Assembly: GCA_002689445.1 (NCBI GenBank)
Contig: NZGC01000079.1
Coordinates: forward strand, 1 to 60,222
Direction of reading: 5' to 3'
DNA length: 60,222 nucleotides
From: Gammaproteobacteria bacterium
Lineage (GTDB): Bacteria > Pseudomonadota > Gammaproteobacteria > Pseudomonadales > Azotimanducaceae
Shown here one piece after another: positions 1 through 7,934 of the stretch. Under the pieces are notes generated by a model, which saw only the letters and a program-made list of their open reading frames with translations, was not told the DNA's origin and did no database searches. Within the stretch, counting starts at the first letter, position 1. Each line of letters opens with the position of its first letter. The position numbers and the translations under genes are program-made.

Positions 1-142
<142 letters not shown>

Positions 143-331
143 TCAGCGGGCGCACTTACACCTCACCAAAGGGTACGTTTAGACTTTCTATGCCCACTAG
201 AATGCCCAAAAATTTACGCTACCAGCACCGCTTTCCTCAGTTGCCTTCCTCAACTGTTTACCTTTGCAACCCAGTGCGGCACCCTTTTTGCGCTTTTCCT
301 CAGCGCCCTCAATCTCTGTTTCGCTCATTCG

Positions 332-407
<76 letters not shown>

Positions 408-444
408 TTTACTTCACAACCTTTCTTCGACTTCACTCAATCAG

Positions 445-518
445 TGGAGCGGGTAGCGAGAATCGAACTCGCGTCATCAGCTTGGAAGGCTGGGGTTCTA
501 CCACTAAACTATACCCGC
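445..518 (-). tRNA. tRNA-Gly (anticodon TCC)
   Basis: A 74-nt tRNA with encoded CCA. Acceptor strands GCGGGTA and TACCCGC pair and the anticodon loop CTTCCAA gives TCC, which reads GGA/GGG. It is the third gene of the four-tRNA cluster and corresponds to glyT of the tufB operon. A 37-base spacer separates it from the downstream tRNA-Thr(GGT). Confidence 0.96.
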
Positions 519-741
519 TTAAACGACTTACCCCCTGATGGGTTATGCACTCTCTTACTTGCCCTGTCTGCCCAATCCCTCTATCTTAATAGCTTGCTCG
601 ATTCTGCTTCACGGCTGCCTTTGATCACCATTTGCTGCCTTATTTACCCACCTTGCTCACGGTACCCAAGCTTGGTAGGCCTTCGCGCTTAGCCTTTCTC
701 ACCTTCGGCTTTCTATCCTTTGCCTTTCTTGGCAATCCACT

Positions 742-825
742 TGGTGGAGGGGGGTGGATTCGAACCACCGAAGCTTTCGCGTCAGATTTACAGTCTGATC
801 CCTTTGACCGCTCGGGAACCCCTCC
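742..825 (-). tRNA. tRNA-Tyr (anticodon GTA)
   Basis: An 84-nt class II tRNA with a long variable arm, encoded CCA, and GTA in an anticodon loop flanked by CAGA/TCTG. Acceptor strands GGAGGGG and CCCCTCC pair. It corresponds to tyrU of the tufB tRNA cluster. The spacers on both sides are about 220 bases, much longer than the few-base gaps of the E. coli cluster. They are purine-rich on the transcribed strand and hold no open frame I can support. Confidence 0.96.
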
Positions 826-1050
826 AATTTTGCGGCGCTAAATTCTGCCAGCGCACCTGGTCAATGTCAATGCCCTTCCTATCCCTTTGGAACTCAATCA
901 ACGCCGACAAACCACATCATCCAACGACCGAGGTCAGCTTAAAAATCACTTACCTAGGTCGCCAGTCGCTCAATCCGCTACTTGTGTTCAGGACACTCTC
1001 GAAGCTTGCTTAAGGCTCCAGACGGCCTATCCACAAGCGTCGTTTTGAAG

Positions 1051-1126
1051 TGGTGCCGCCACCAAGAGTCGAACTCGGGACCTACTGATTACAAATCAGT
1101 TGCTCTACCAACTGAGCTATAGCGGC
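1051..1126 (-). tRNA. tRNA-Thr (anticodon TGT)
   Basis: A 76-nt tRNA with encoded CCA. Acceptor strands GCCGCTA and TGGCGGC pair with one wobble-type position, and the anticodon loop TTTGTAA gives TGT, which reads ACA/ACG. It is the first gene of the tRNA-tuf transcript and lies just downstream of a good promoter (1138-1166). It corresponds to thrU in E. coli. Confidence 0.96.
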
Positions 1127-1137
1127 ACAGGGCGCAG

Positions 1138-1166
1138 ATTGTAAGCGATTCGTCGCTGGTCGTCGA
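1138..1166 (-). promoter_or_regulatory. promoter of the tRNA-tuf transcript
   Basis: On the minus strand TCGACG (1161-1166) and TACAAT (1138-1143) are separated by exactly 17 bases. They are followed by the GC-rich discriminator GCGCCC and then tRNA-Thr(TGT). This layout is typical of stable-RNA promoters under stringent (ppGpp/DksA) control. The assignment rests on sequence alone. Confidence 0.7.
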
Positions 1167-1215
1167 GGTCCTATTGGCAGTAATTTTGGGCTGCCCTCAC
1201 GCGCGTGACCTAGTC

Positions 1216-2013
1216 CTATTCTCGACATCGCGTCCCATTCAAGGCGACCGATAATGATTGAAGTTGCGCTAAGAGCGCAGGGTTTAAATTTTGTCCATCT
1301 CGGCGCTCAATATAAAAGTGCACCGCCCTCCCGGTTACGGTACCCACCAGTGCGTCCGGCACCGCTTCCTCAATGGACCGAAAGAAAGCGAGCGCGGCAT
1401 CAAATGAAGAAAATATTCCTAAAGAAATACCTCCACGATAAGGCGGTTCGGTCATTACGAAACTATCTAACCCCCGGGACTTCAATGTTTTCAGGCGTGC
1501 ATAGGTCTCCTCACTACTGGATGCTGCTCGTAAATAGACTCTAAAATTCGCCGTTGCTTGACGCCTAGTCTCCCCTTCCTCGTCATATTGGCGCCAAACA
1601 AGCTCGGTGGTCGTCTCTCCTGAATTTTCGACAGCAAGCCGCTCATTGGGTGACAAGGGGCCCCATCGCTGGCAACGCTCTGGCGGTGTCACCCATGAAG
1701 CTTGCTCTGGGACGGCGGCCTCCGCTACCACCCCCTCCGACTTAATCGACGTTAATGACTCAATCGGGCCTAATGATTCGTCACCTCGGTCCCCTGATAC
1801 TAACGGCAACCCGCCGCGCGCTGAGACTTGAGGGCCTGACTCATTGGGAGCAGCCGATACCACGATCTCGGGTACGCTCGAACTGCTACCATCATTCCAT
1901 GTTTCCGTCATTTTCCTGACTTGAGCCTCGCGCCAGCTCAGTAGCAAAAGCGCAGCCAGCAAGATATTTGCAACAGCGAGCACCCACAACCCCCAATGCC
2001 TATTCGATACCAT
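1216..2013 (-). CDS. membrane-anchored SPOR-domain protein
   Basis: A 265-residue protein with one N-terminal membrane segment (about residues 7-27, WGLWVLAVANILLAALLLL). A low-complexity linker follows, then a motif C-x-R-W-G-P near residue 113 and a C-terminal SPOR-like region (about 155-245). SPOR domains bind denuded peptidoglycan at division septa, so a role in cell-envelope maintenance or division is plausible but unproven. The start ATG lies 3 bases after the birA stop, so the two are translationally coupled. In pseudomonads a similar SPOR protein follows birA and coaX just upstream of the tRNA-tuf cluster. Here coaX is absent from that position. Confidence 0.75.
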   Translation of the reverse strand: MVSNRHWGLWVLAVANILLAALLLLSWREAQVRKMTETWNDGSSSSVPEIVVSAAPNESGPQVSARGGLPLVSGDRGDESLGPIESLTSIKSEGVVAEAAVPEQASWVTPPERCQRWGPLSPNERLAVENSGETTTELVWRQYDEEGETRRQATANFRVYLRAASSSEETYARLKTLKSRGLDSFVMTEPPYRGGISLGIFSSFDAALAFFRSIEEAVPDALVGTVTGRAVHFYIERRDGQNLNPALLAQLQSLSVALNGTRCRE

Positions 2014-2016
2014 TTC

Positions 2017-2946
2017 CTATTTCCTCGTCGCGCGCACGCTCACTTCTCCGGCGTACAAAATCTGCTCACCCGCATCGGTTTTTACCCTCAACCCACCATC
2101 CCGATGGATCCCCAAATTTAGGCCATCCATCACCTGATCACCCTGAATAACGCCAATCTGCGCGCTATCGTAACAGTCGAAGTCAGACCACCTTGCCTGG
2201 TGAGCCAGCATCGCCTCGTCGCCAAACGTTGCGACCGCTTTACCAATGGCTGTCGCGGCTTCGATCACAAATTGGGTTCTTGTAACGCCAATGCCCGTTC
2301 CCAGGCAACTTGTCGGCTGCACCGATTCACTCAGCCGTGGCGCGACATAAATATTCATCCCCATACCCACGCAAACTCGAGTACCAAACCCAGGTATCGC
2401 CTCGAGCTCGATGAGTATCCCTCCTAACTTACCTTCTGGCATCATCAGATCGTTCGGCCACTTGAGACCGACTCGCTGAAAGCCCATTGCACGCAATTTT
2501 TCAGCCCAATGAATGCCCACTGCTATACTTAATCCCCCGAGCTCGCTGACCGGTCGCGCGATTGACCCTAACCAGGAAATACACAAATTCTGACCAAAAG
2601 GTGATTGCCATTGTCGGCCACGTCGGCCCCGACCTGCGGTCTGCATTTCTGCGGTGCAAACCCTTGTCTCAATCATTACAGCCCGATCTGTCAGGACCTT
2701 ACTGGTCGAGCCAATGGTCCAATGATGCTCGTAGGCCACGCTTGGATCTAGACTTTCTCGCACCGTTTTGACGTCAATCAGATCAAGGGGGCTAGCCAGT
2801 TGGATGTGATCGGACAGGCTCAATACCTGGTATTCGATCTCTAGCTGTCCGAGCAAGTCTACAAGCCGAGCCGATAACGGCACAGCCTGCCCTTGCAGCA
2901 ATTGCGCAAACCTGAGTTCCAATTCACTACCCAGATTTAAGTCCAC
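2017..2946 (-). CDS. birA: biotin--[acetyl-CoA-carboxylase] ligase with a reduced N-terminal domain
   Basis: BirA activates biotin with ATP and attaches it to the lysine of biotin carboxyl carrier protein. The catalytic domain is intact: the biotinyl-AMP loop GRGRRG is at residues 105-110, followed by KWPNDL and a GGILIE strand, and the C-terminal SH3-like domain is present. Length is 309 residues. The N-terminal part is unusual. Against the E. coli and Pseudomonas proteins, the stretch holding the recognition helix and the wing (LGxSRxAVxK and GxGY) is missing or unrecognisable, and the catalytic motif sits about ten residues earlier. The enzyme may therefore be a pure ligase that no longer represses a biotin operon; that is inference. 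It is the first gene of a two-gene unit with the SPOR protein. Confidence 0.93.
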   Translation of the reverse strand: MDLNLGSELELRFAQLLQGQAVPLSARLVDLLGQLEIEYQVLSLSDHIQLASPLDLIDVKTVRESLDPSVAYEHHWTIGSTSKVLTDRAVMIETRVCTAEMQTAGRGRRGRQWQSPFGQNLCISWLGSIARPVSELGGLSIAVGIHWAEKLRAMGFQRVGLKWPNDLMMPEGKLGGILIELEAIPGFGTRVCVGMGMNIYVAPRLSESVQPTSCLGTGIGVTRTQFVIEAATAIGKAVATFGDEAMLAHQARWSDFDCYDSAQIGVIQGDQVMDGLNLGIHRDGGLRVKTDAGEQILYAGEVSVRATRK

Positions 2947-2968
2947 AACGATTCCTCACTTCGACTGA

Positions 2969-2996
2969 TTGTAAAAAGCTTGGTCCTGCGTATAAT
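2969..2996 (+). promoter_or_regulatory. promoter of the tRNA-Ile/tRNA-Ala pair
   Basis: TTGTAA (2969-2974) and a perfect TATAAT (2991-2996) are 16 bases apart, followed by ACGCGGCCTC, a GC-rich discriminator. The tRNA-Ile gene begins 31 bases after the -10 box. This shows that the pair has its own promoter, rather than being transcribed from an upstream 16S rRNA gene. Confidence 0.75.
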
Positions 2997-3026
2997 ACGC
3001 GGCCTCAGCGTTTCGCTTTGATAATC

Positions 3027-3103
<77 letters not shown>

Positions 3104-3121
3104 GATTACAAAAGCTCTGCG

Positions 3122-3137
3122 TTCGCGCTAGCGCGAA
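3122..3137 (+). repeat. perfect palindrome between the two tRNAs
   Basis: TTCGCGCTAGCGCGAA is a perfect 16-base palindrome in the 96-base spacer between tRNA-Ile and tRNA-Ala. In RNA it would form a hairpin of six pairs with a CTAG loop. No T-run follows, so it is unlikely to be a terminator. A processing signal for the bicistronic tRNA precursor is possible. Confidence 0.6.
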
Positions 3138-3199
3138 ACTTGAAACACTGACACAATAGCCGCTTGGGCTGCACTTGCAACCCGCATTAAGCGAATATT

Positions 3200-3275
3200 G
3201 GGGCCATAGCTCAGCTGGGAGAGCGCCTGCCTTGCACGCAGGAGGTCGGCGGTTCGATCCCGCCTGGCTCCACCA
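3200..3275 (+). tRNA. tRNA-Ala (anticodon TGC)
   Basis: A 76-nt tRNA with encoded CCA and anticodon TGC. The acceptor stem shows the G3:U70 wobble pair that AlaRS recognises. It is the usual partner of tRNA-Ile(GAT) in rRNA spacers. Here the next gene downstream is tyrS on the other strand, with no 23S rRNA between them. Confidence 0.97.
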
Positions 3276-3370
3276 ATCCTATTTCCTGCCTTCCCGTCGA
3301 CGCGCACCCCTCGACCTTGTTGCGTCGGTGACTTTTGATGACATCGAAGGACCGTTGAAACCTCGCTCGT

Positions 3371-4678
3371 TTAGGTGTTAAACACCACCAAGTAATGCTG
3401 CTTCTTGCCTTTCTGGACAAGAAAATAACGACCAAACAAAGCATTTGAACGGGTCAGTTGAAAGTCAACATCCCCTTGCTTGACCCCATTCACCGAAATG
3501 CCGTTACCCGTAATCAACTTTTTCGCCTGTCCCACGGTGACCTCCCCACGAGGAGTTACGGATAGCCCACTTTGGACGAGGACTGCTGTGAGCGCCTCTT
3601 GGTCGCCATCGACCTCTAAGGTTGGTAATCCATCCTGAGCCAGCTGTCGAAAATCATCCTCGGTCAATTGAGCCAGTTCGTTAGAAAAGATGGCTTGAGT
3701 AATGCGTTCTGCCGCGAGAACCGCCTCTTTACCGTGCACAAGTTGCGTCACCTCTTGCGCGAGCCTTTTATGCGCTCTTCGCTCGTGGGGTTTTTGGAGC
3801 TGCTCATCGGCAAGTTTGTCTATTGCTTCAATGGTCAAAAAAGTAAATATTTTCAGAAAGCGCATGACATCATCGTCGGCACAATTAACCCAAAACTGAT
3901 AAAACCGATAAGGCGAGGTTTTTAAAGGATCCAGCCAAACAGCACCTTCCGCACTTTTACCAAATTTTGTGCCGTCAGACTTGGTAATGAGCGGATAGGT
4001 GATCGCATGCGCTTGCTCACTATGCATTCTCCGAATCAAATCGATCCCACTGGTAATATTGCCCCACTGGTCGCTGCCCCCCATTTGAATGGTGCAGTCG
4101 TATTGTTCATGCAACACTGAAAAGTCCAGCGCTTGCAGGACCATATAACTGAATTCTGTATAACTGATTCCTGAACTGTCATCCTCGAGCCGTCGCTTGA
4201 CGGTTTCCTTTTGCACCATGGCATTGACGCTAAAGTGCTTGCCAATATCACGCAGGAACGTAATCACATCTAAACCACTGATCCAATCATGGTTATTAAC
4301 AACCTTTGCCGCGTTACTCGCATCACTAAAGTCTAGGAACCCACTGGCCTGTTCGCGAATTTTGTCGACGAACGCTGCAACCTCACTACGGGGTTTTAGC
4401 GCTCGCTCTGTAGCGCGCCCACCGGGATCACCAATCAGGCCTGTCGCGCCCCCCACCAATAGTACCGGCCGATGACCGTAATTCTGAAAGCGTCGCAACG
4501 CCAGTAGAGGCACCAAATTGCCAATGTGTAGGCTGTCAGCGGTTGGATCGAACCCACAGTAAACTGTGCGGGGCTTTTCTGCCAGGTGCGCCCGCAAGGC
4601 TGATTCATTACTGAGTTGCGCCACCAAGTTTAGTTGTTGAAGATCATCAATGATTTGATCACCCGAATAGTCCATCAT
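3371..4678 (-). CDS. tyrS: tyrosyl-tRNA synthetase
   Basis: TyrRS charges tRNA-Tyr with tyrosine using ATP. The 435-residue protein is close to the 424 of E. coli TyrS. It carries the class I signature as HIGNL (in SLHIGNLVPLLAL), the conserved stretch LLVGGATGLIGDP, the KMSKS-equivalent KFGKS, and a C-terminal S4-like RNA-binding domain (VGQAKKLITGNGISVNG). Two adjacent ATG codons (4678 and 4675) could start it. It is transcribed toward the tRNA-Ile/Ala pair and diverges from the M23 peptidase gene, with about 200 bases between them for promoters. Confidence 0.96.
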   Translation of the reverse strand: MMDYSGDQIIDDLQQLNLVAQLSNESALRAHLAEKPRTVYCGFDPTADSLHIGNLVPLLALRRFQNYGHRPVLLVGGATGLIGDPGGRATERALKPRSEVAAFVDKIREQASGFLDFSDASNAAKVVNNHDWISGLDVITFLRDIGKHFSVNAMVQKETVKRRLEDDSSGISYTEFSYMVLQALDFSVLHEQYDCTIQMGGSDQWGNITSGIDLIRRMHSEQAHAITYPLITKSDGTKFGKSAEGAVWLDPLKTSPYRFYQFWVNCADDDVMRFLKIFTFLTIEAIDKLADEQLQKPHERRAHKRLAQEVTQLVHGKEAVLAAERITQAIFSNELAQLTEDDFRQLAQDGLPTLEVDGDQEALTAVLVQSGLSVTPRGEVTVGQAKKLITGNGISVNGVKQGDVDFQLTRSNALFGRYFLVQKGKKQHYLVVFNT

Positions 4679-4886
4679 GAGTTCCTAAGCTACGTCACGC
4701 CCCAAATTTCAATTATAGCGCGGCCCGCTGGACTCTGCCTCTATTGACCAATGGTTTCGCCCAGTTTCTCGGTGAAACCCAACTTTTCGCACGTTCTAGG
4801 CTTCGCATCATTTTAGCCGTCGAATCATTGATTTTCGGATTCAGTGTTTTTAACATCGGCTCAAGCCGGAAAAGCAACCCACCGCC

Positions 4887-6233
4887 ATGCGTAAATTTCC
4901 CTCTATTCATTTAACACTCATTGGTGGTCTGTCTTGCTGTTTACTCCTGCTCTCTCTCTTCTCGGGCGATGACAAATTAGATTCTAATCAAACCTACCAA
5001 AACCGTACGGCTTTACCCTTGCCTCTCGCAGTCGAACCCACTGAACCCCTTGCGCAGACGCCTGGAGATAGCGACCTATCGAAACCAAAATTAAACTTGC
5101 CGCCCAGGCTCGAGATCAAGCTCAAGTCTGGCGATAATTTATCAAGAATATTCTCTCGCCATGAACTGCGCGCCCGTGACCTGCAAGGTATTTTGCGTAC
5201 GGATGATGCTGAAATATTAGCTTCCGTTAAGCCTGGACAAACCATCACGATACAGCCGAATGAAGCAGGGCAAGTGCTTGAGCTGATCTATCGCGCAAAT
5301 CCAAAAATGACCTTGATCGCAACCCTGGGTGAGCAGGGGTACAGCACGCGAATAGAACGCGTAAAACCCGACGTCATTACCGCAGTGTTTAACGGAACCA
5401 TCACCCAGCAATCCCCTTCCCTTTATCAGGCAGGCGTGGCAGCAGGTTTAACCGACAATCTGATCATGCAATTGGCGGACCTTTTTCAATGGGACATCAG
5501 TTTTGCACTCGATCTGCGCGAGGGCGATGTCTTCAAAGTAATCGTTGAGCGCTCGAGCATCGGTGGACAGCCTATCGGCGAGGACCGAATTTTGGGGGCT
5601 TCTTTTGACAACTTTGGAACCGAACATGTTGGCTTGCGTTACATCGACAGCAATGCTCGCATGGGTTACTACACGCCAGAGGGTGCTAGCCTGCGAAAGG
5701 CTTTTTTACGAGACCCTGTCCATTTTTCGCACGTCAGCTCGTCGTTTAATTTGCGCCGTAAACCCCCGATACACAATCGCCCCATGCCGCATCGCGGCAT
5801 TGACTACGCTGCCAATCGTGGCACCCCTGTGCGAGCAGCTGGGGAAGGCAAAATCCTCAAAGCAGAACGCAATGAGGCCTCGGGCAATTTTATTGTTGTG
5901 CGACACGGAGAACGCTACACCACAAAGTATCTACATCTCTCCAAATTCGCTCAAGGAATCAAAGCGGGTGCCCGCGTAAAACAGGGGCAAACGATCGGGT
6001 ATGTTGGTGCTACCGGTTGGGCTACAGGTCCCCATCTGCATTACGAATTCTTAGTCGATGGTATTCACCGGAACCCAAGAACCGTTCGGCTACCCAATTC
6101 GAGCCCAGTACCCGAGCGGGAACTTGCCTCCTTTAAAGCTGCCGTTGGCTCAATCATCCTCGCCCTTAGGCAGCCTGGCAACTCCTCCTTGCGAATGGCG
6201 CAACGGTCTGAGGCCAACTCGCTAGGCGATTGA
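4887..6233 (+). CDS. M23 family peptidoglycan endopeptidase with OapA/LysM-like region
   Basis: A 448-residue envelope protein resembling MepM/YebA-type murein DD-endopeptidases, which open peptidoglycan cross-links during growth. It has an N-terminal membrane anchor (about residues 8-26), a LysM/OapA-like segment starting [10 protein letters not shown] (81-90), and a C-terminal LytM domain. The zinc ligands and active site appear as H302-x3-D306 (HRGID) and H383-L-H385 (GPHLHYE), so the enzyme looks active. The same gene sits beside tyrS in pseudomonads. Its last 12 bases overlap the end of erpA on the opposite strand. Confidence 0.9.
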   Translation: MRKFPSIHLTLIGGLSCCLLLLSLFSGDDKLDSNQTYQNRTALPLPLAVEPTEPLAQTPGDSDLSKPKLNLPPRLEIKLKSGDNLSRIFSRHELRARDLQGILRTDDAEILASVKPGQTITIQPNEAGQVLELIYRANPKMTLIATLGEQGYSTRIERVKPDVITAVFNGTITQQSPSLYQAGVAAGLTDNLIMQLADLFQWDISFALDLREGDVFKVIVERSSIGGQPIGEDRILGASFDNFGTEHVGLRYIDSNARMGYYTPEGASLRKAFLRDPVHFSHVSSSFNLRRKPPIHNRPMPHRGIDYAANRGTPVRAAGEGKILKAERNEASGNFIVVRHGERYTTKYLHLSKFAQGIKAGARVKQGQTIGYVGATGWATGPHLHYEFLVDGIHRNPRTVRLPNSSPVPERELASFKAAVGSIILALRQPGNSSLRMAQRSEANSLGD

Positions 6234-6563
6234 AAAAGAGTTTCCGCAACCGCAGGTCGTACTGGCGTTTGGATTGCTGACGACAAAACGTGAACCCTGC
6301 AAGTCTTCTTTAAAATCGACTTCAGCACCGGCGAGGTACTGGTAACTTAAAGGGTCTATGACTAATCGCACCCCTTGTCTAAGCACCTCGGTATCGTCTT
6401 CCTCAATATCTTCATCAAAGGTAAACCCATACTCAAACCCGCTACACCCGCCACCGGTGACAAAGACCCGCAGGCTGAGCGCTTGGTTCTCCTCCTCGGC
6501 AATCAGGGATTTCGCCTTGTTCGCTGCCGCATCGGTAAAGGCTATCGTTGTTTCACTTAACAT
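6222..6563 (-). CDS. erpA: iron-sulfur cluster insertion protein
   Basis: ErpA is an A-type carrier that delivers Fe-S clusters to apo-enzymes, including those of the isoprenoid pathway. The protein of about 113 residues shows the three family cysteines: one in [11 protein letters not shown] and two in the C-terminal TTCGCGNSF. The ATG at 6563 is preferred over the in-frame GTG at 6569, because AGAGG lies nine bases before it. The gene overlaps the end of the bactofilin gene by 11 bases, so the two are probably co-translated. The 3' end overlaps the convergent M23 gene. Confidence 0.93.
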   Translation of the reverse strand: MLSETTIAFTDAAANKAKSLIAEEENQALSLRVFVTGGGCSGFEYGFTFDEDIEEDDTEVLRQGVRLVIDPLSYQYLAGAEVDFKEDLQGSRFVVSNPNASTTCGCGNSFSIA

Positions 6564-7053
6564 CCGCACTGACCTCTGAGTTGGTCCGGGTTTGGTCCGA
6601 CGACAAGGTTTGCTTTTGAACGGCTTGCAAGCGTCCCATGCTGGTTCGTCGCTGAGCCGCTTCTGCTGCCACTACCAATGCCCTGATTTCGGAACCTGGC
6701 ATTTGGCGCATACTCCCTGTGTACTGACACCCTTCTGACATTTTCAACGTTTGATAATAGAGATTACCCGAAACCCGCGCCGAGGCTGTTAATTCGATTA
6801 CATCAAAGGCGTAGATGTCGCCTTTTACCTCACCACTGATCACGATCTTTGGCGCAAAGATATTGCCGAGAACCTCGCCTTTGGCACCAATGTTTAATCC
6901 AGCGCCCTTCGACTCAGCGTTAATGACGCCCGCCACCCGACCGTTGACGATCATTTCATCCTCGAAAACCAACTCCCCTTGTACGTGGCAGTTTTCCGCG
7001 ATCAATGACACCTGGCGTCCTCCCTCAAAACTGACTTTTTTAAACCATTTCAT
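6553..7053 (-). CDS. bactofilin (polymer-forming cytoskeletal protein)
   Basis: A 166-residue bactofilin-family protein. Members form filaments from a right-handed beta-helix and often localise wall enzymes. The central part shows the repeating short hydrophobic/glycine pattern of that fold ([39 protein letters not shown]), flanked by polar, disordered ends. It directly follows a membrane protein with a coiled coil and overlaps erpA. An M23 peptidase lies two genes away, convergent. A link between this filament and wall remodelling is a reasonable guess based on known bactofilin-M23 partnerships, not something the sequence proves. Confidence 0.88.
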   Translation of the reverse strand: MKWFKKVSFEGGRQVSLIAENCHVQGELVFEDEMIVNGRVAGVINAESKGAGLNIGAKGEVLGNIFAPKIVISGEVKGDIYAFDVIELTASARVSGNLYYQTLKMSEGCQYTGSMRQMPGSEIRALVVAAEAAQRRTSMGRLQAVQKQTLSSDQTRTNSEVSADVK

Positions 7054-7761
7054 TTATACCTCCCATTGGGGGACTTCGATCACCTGATATTCCAAAGTTT
7101 GCCCTGCTAAGGAGGTCACTTCGAGTTGCAGCGTCAGCGGCTTAAATCCCTCTGGCAATTTCAGCTGGCCACTAAAATTCTGGAAATACCGAAATTGATA
7201 GTCTAAGGCACCAGGGTCGATCAATCCTGCTTCAAACGCATCAAGGGTTGTCTCCCGTGCATCCACCTCTCCCGCAATTTTCAACTCAATGCGGCCCAGT
7301 GTTTGTTCGCCATCTGGGTCGGCGTGAGTCAACATAATTTGATATTTTAGGGTTCCTTGCTGTTGATCCGGTTCAAGATCGACTCGGTGCACAAACACTT
7401 CCCGATCACCTGCGGACGCTGACATTAAATTTCTATAATAAACCGCTTCGTTCTCCAAACGGGCAATGCGATCTTGCTGCTGAACCACGACCGCCTGCAA
7501 ATCTGCAGAGGCAAGCTCAGAGACACTTTCTTCCAACCTCAAGGTCGCTAAATCAAAGGTCATACTTTCGATTTTTTGCTGCTGTTCTCGAATCAGCTCA
7601 GCCGATTCAATCGCCTCCAAGCGAGCAAGTTCGAGCCCTTGATTCGCTTGACCCAGCAGGTACGCACCCACCAACAAGGACGCGATCAAGCTAGCGAGCA
7701 GTACACCCGCCATTAACAAATAATCTTTACGGATCGTTTTTACAATGACATCTGTTGGCAT
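7054..7761 (-). CDS. DUF6776-like membrane-anchored coiled-coil protein
   Basis: A 235-residue protein with one membrane segment near the N terminus (about residues 15-34, LLMAGVLLASLIASLLVGAY). A coiled-coil stretch rich in Glu, Gln and Leu follows (about 40-105), then a predicted beta-rich C-terminal domain. It resembles the DUF6776 family that sits before bactofilin genes in related gammaproteobacteria. Function is unknown. The stop codon abuts the bactofilin start, so the pair is likely made together, and the protein may anchor the filament to the inner membrane. It diverges from the chloride-channel gene. Confidence 0.7.
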   Translation of the reverse strand: MPTDVIVKTIRKDYLLMAGVLLASLIASLLVGAYLLGQANQGLELARLEAIESAELIREQQQKIESMTFDLATLRLEESVSELASADLQAVVVQQQDRIARLENEAVYYRNLMSASAGDREVFVHRVDLEPDQQQGTLKYQIMLTHADPDGEQTLGRIELKIAGEVDARETTLDAFEAGLIDPGALDYQFRYFQNFSGQLKLPEGFKPLTLQLEVTSLAGQTLEYQVIEVPQWEV

Positions 7762-7934
7762 GGTGATGGTATCCTGGGTTTCACTTCGAAACCGGCCAGA
7801 AAGTTTATCAAATCAGACTTCTAGCTCCAAACTTGATGCAATCCCCACTCAACACTGCCCTCGAAAGAGATTCGTTGTCTGGGCCTCGATCCGCTACACT
7901 CTGAGATCTCACGAGGTAACTCAACGATAACACT

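Noticed and set aside
3276-3370. Remnants of 23S rRNA after tRNA-Ala
   Set aside because: I compared the sequence by eye with the conserved 5' end of 23S rRNA and saw no match. It is just a short tRNA-tyrS gap with a weak six-pair stem.
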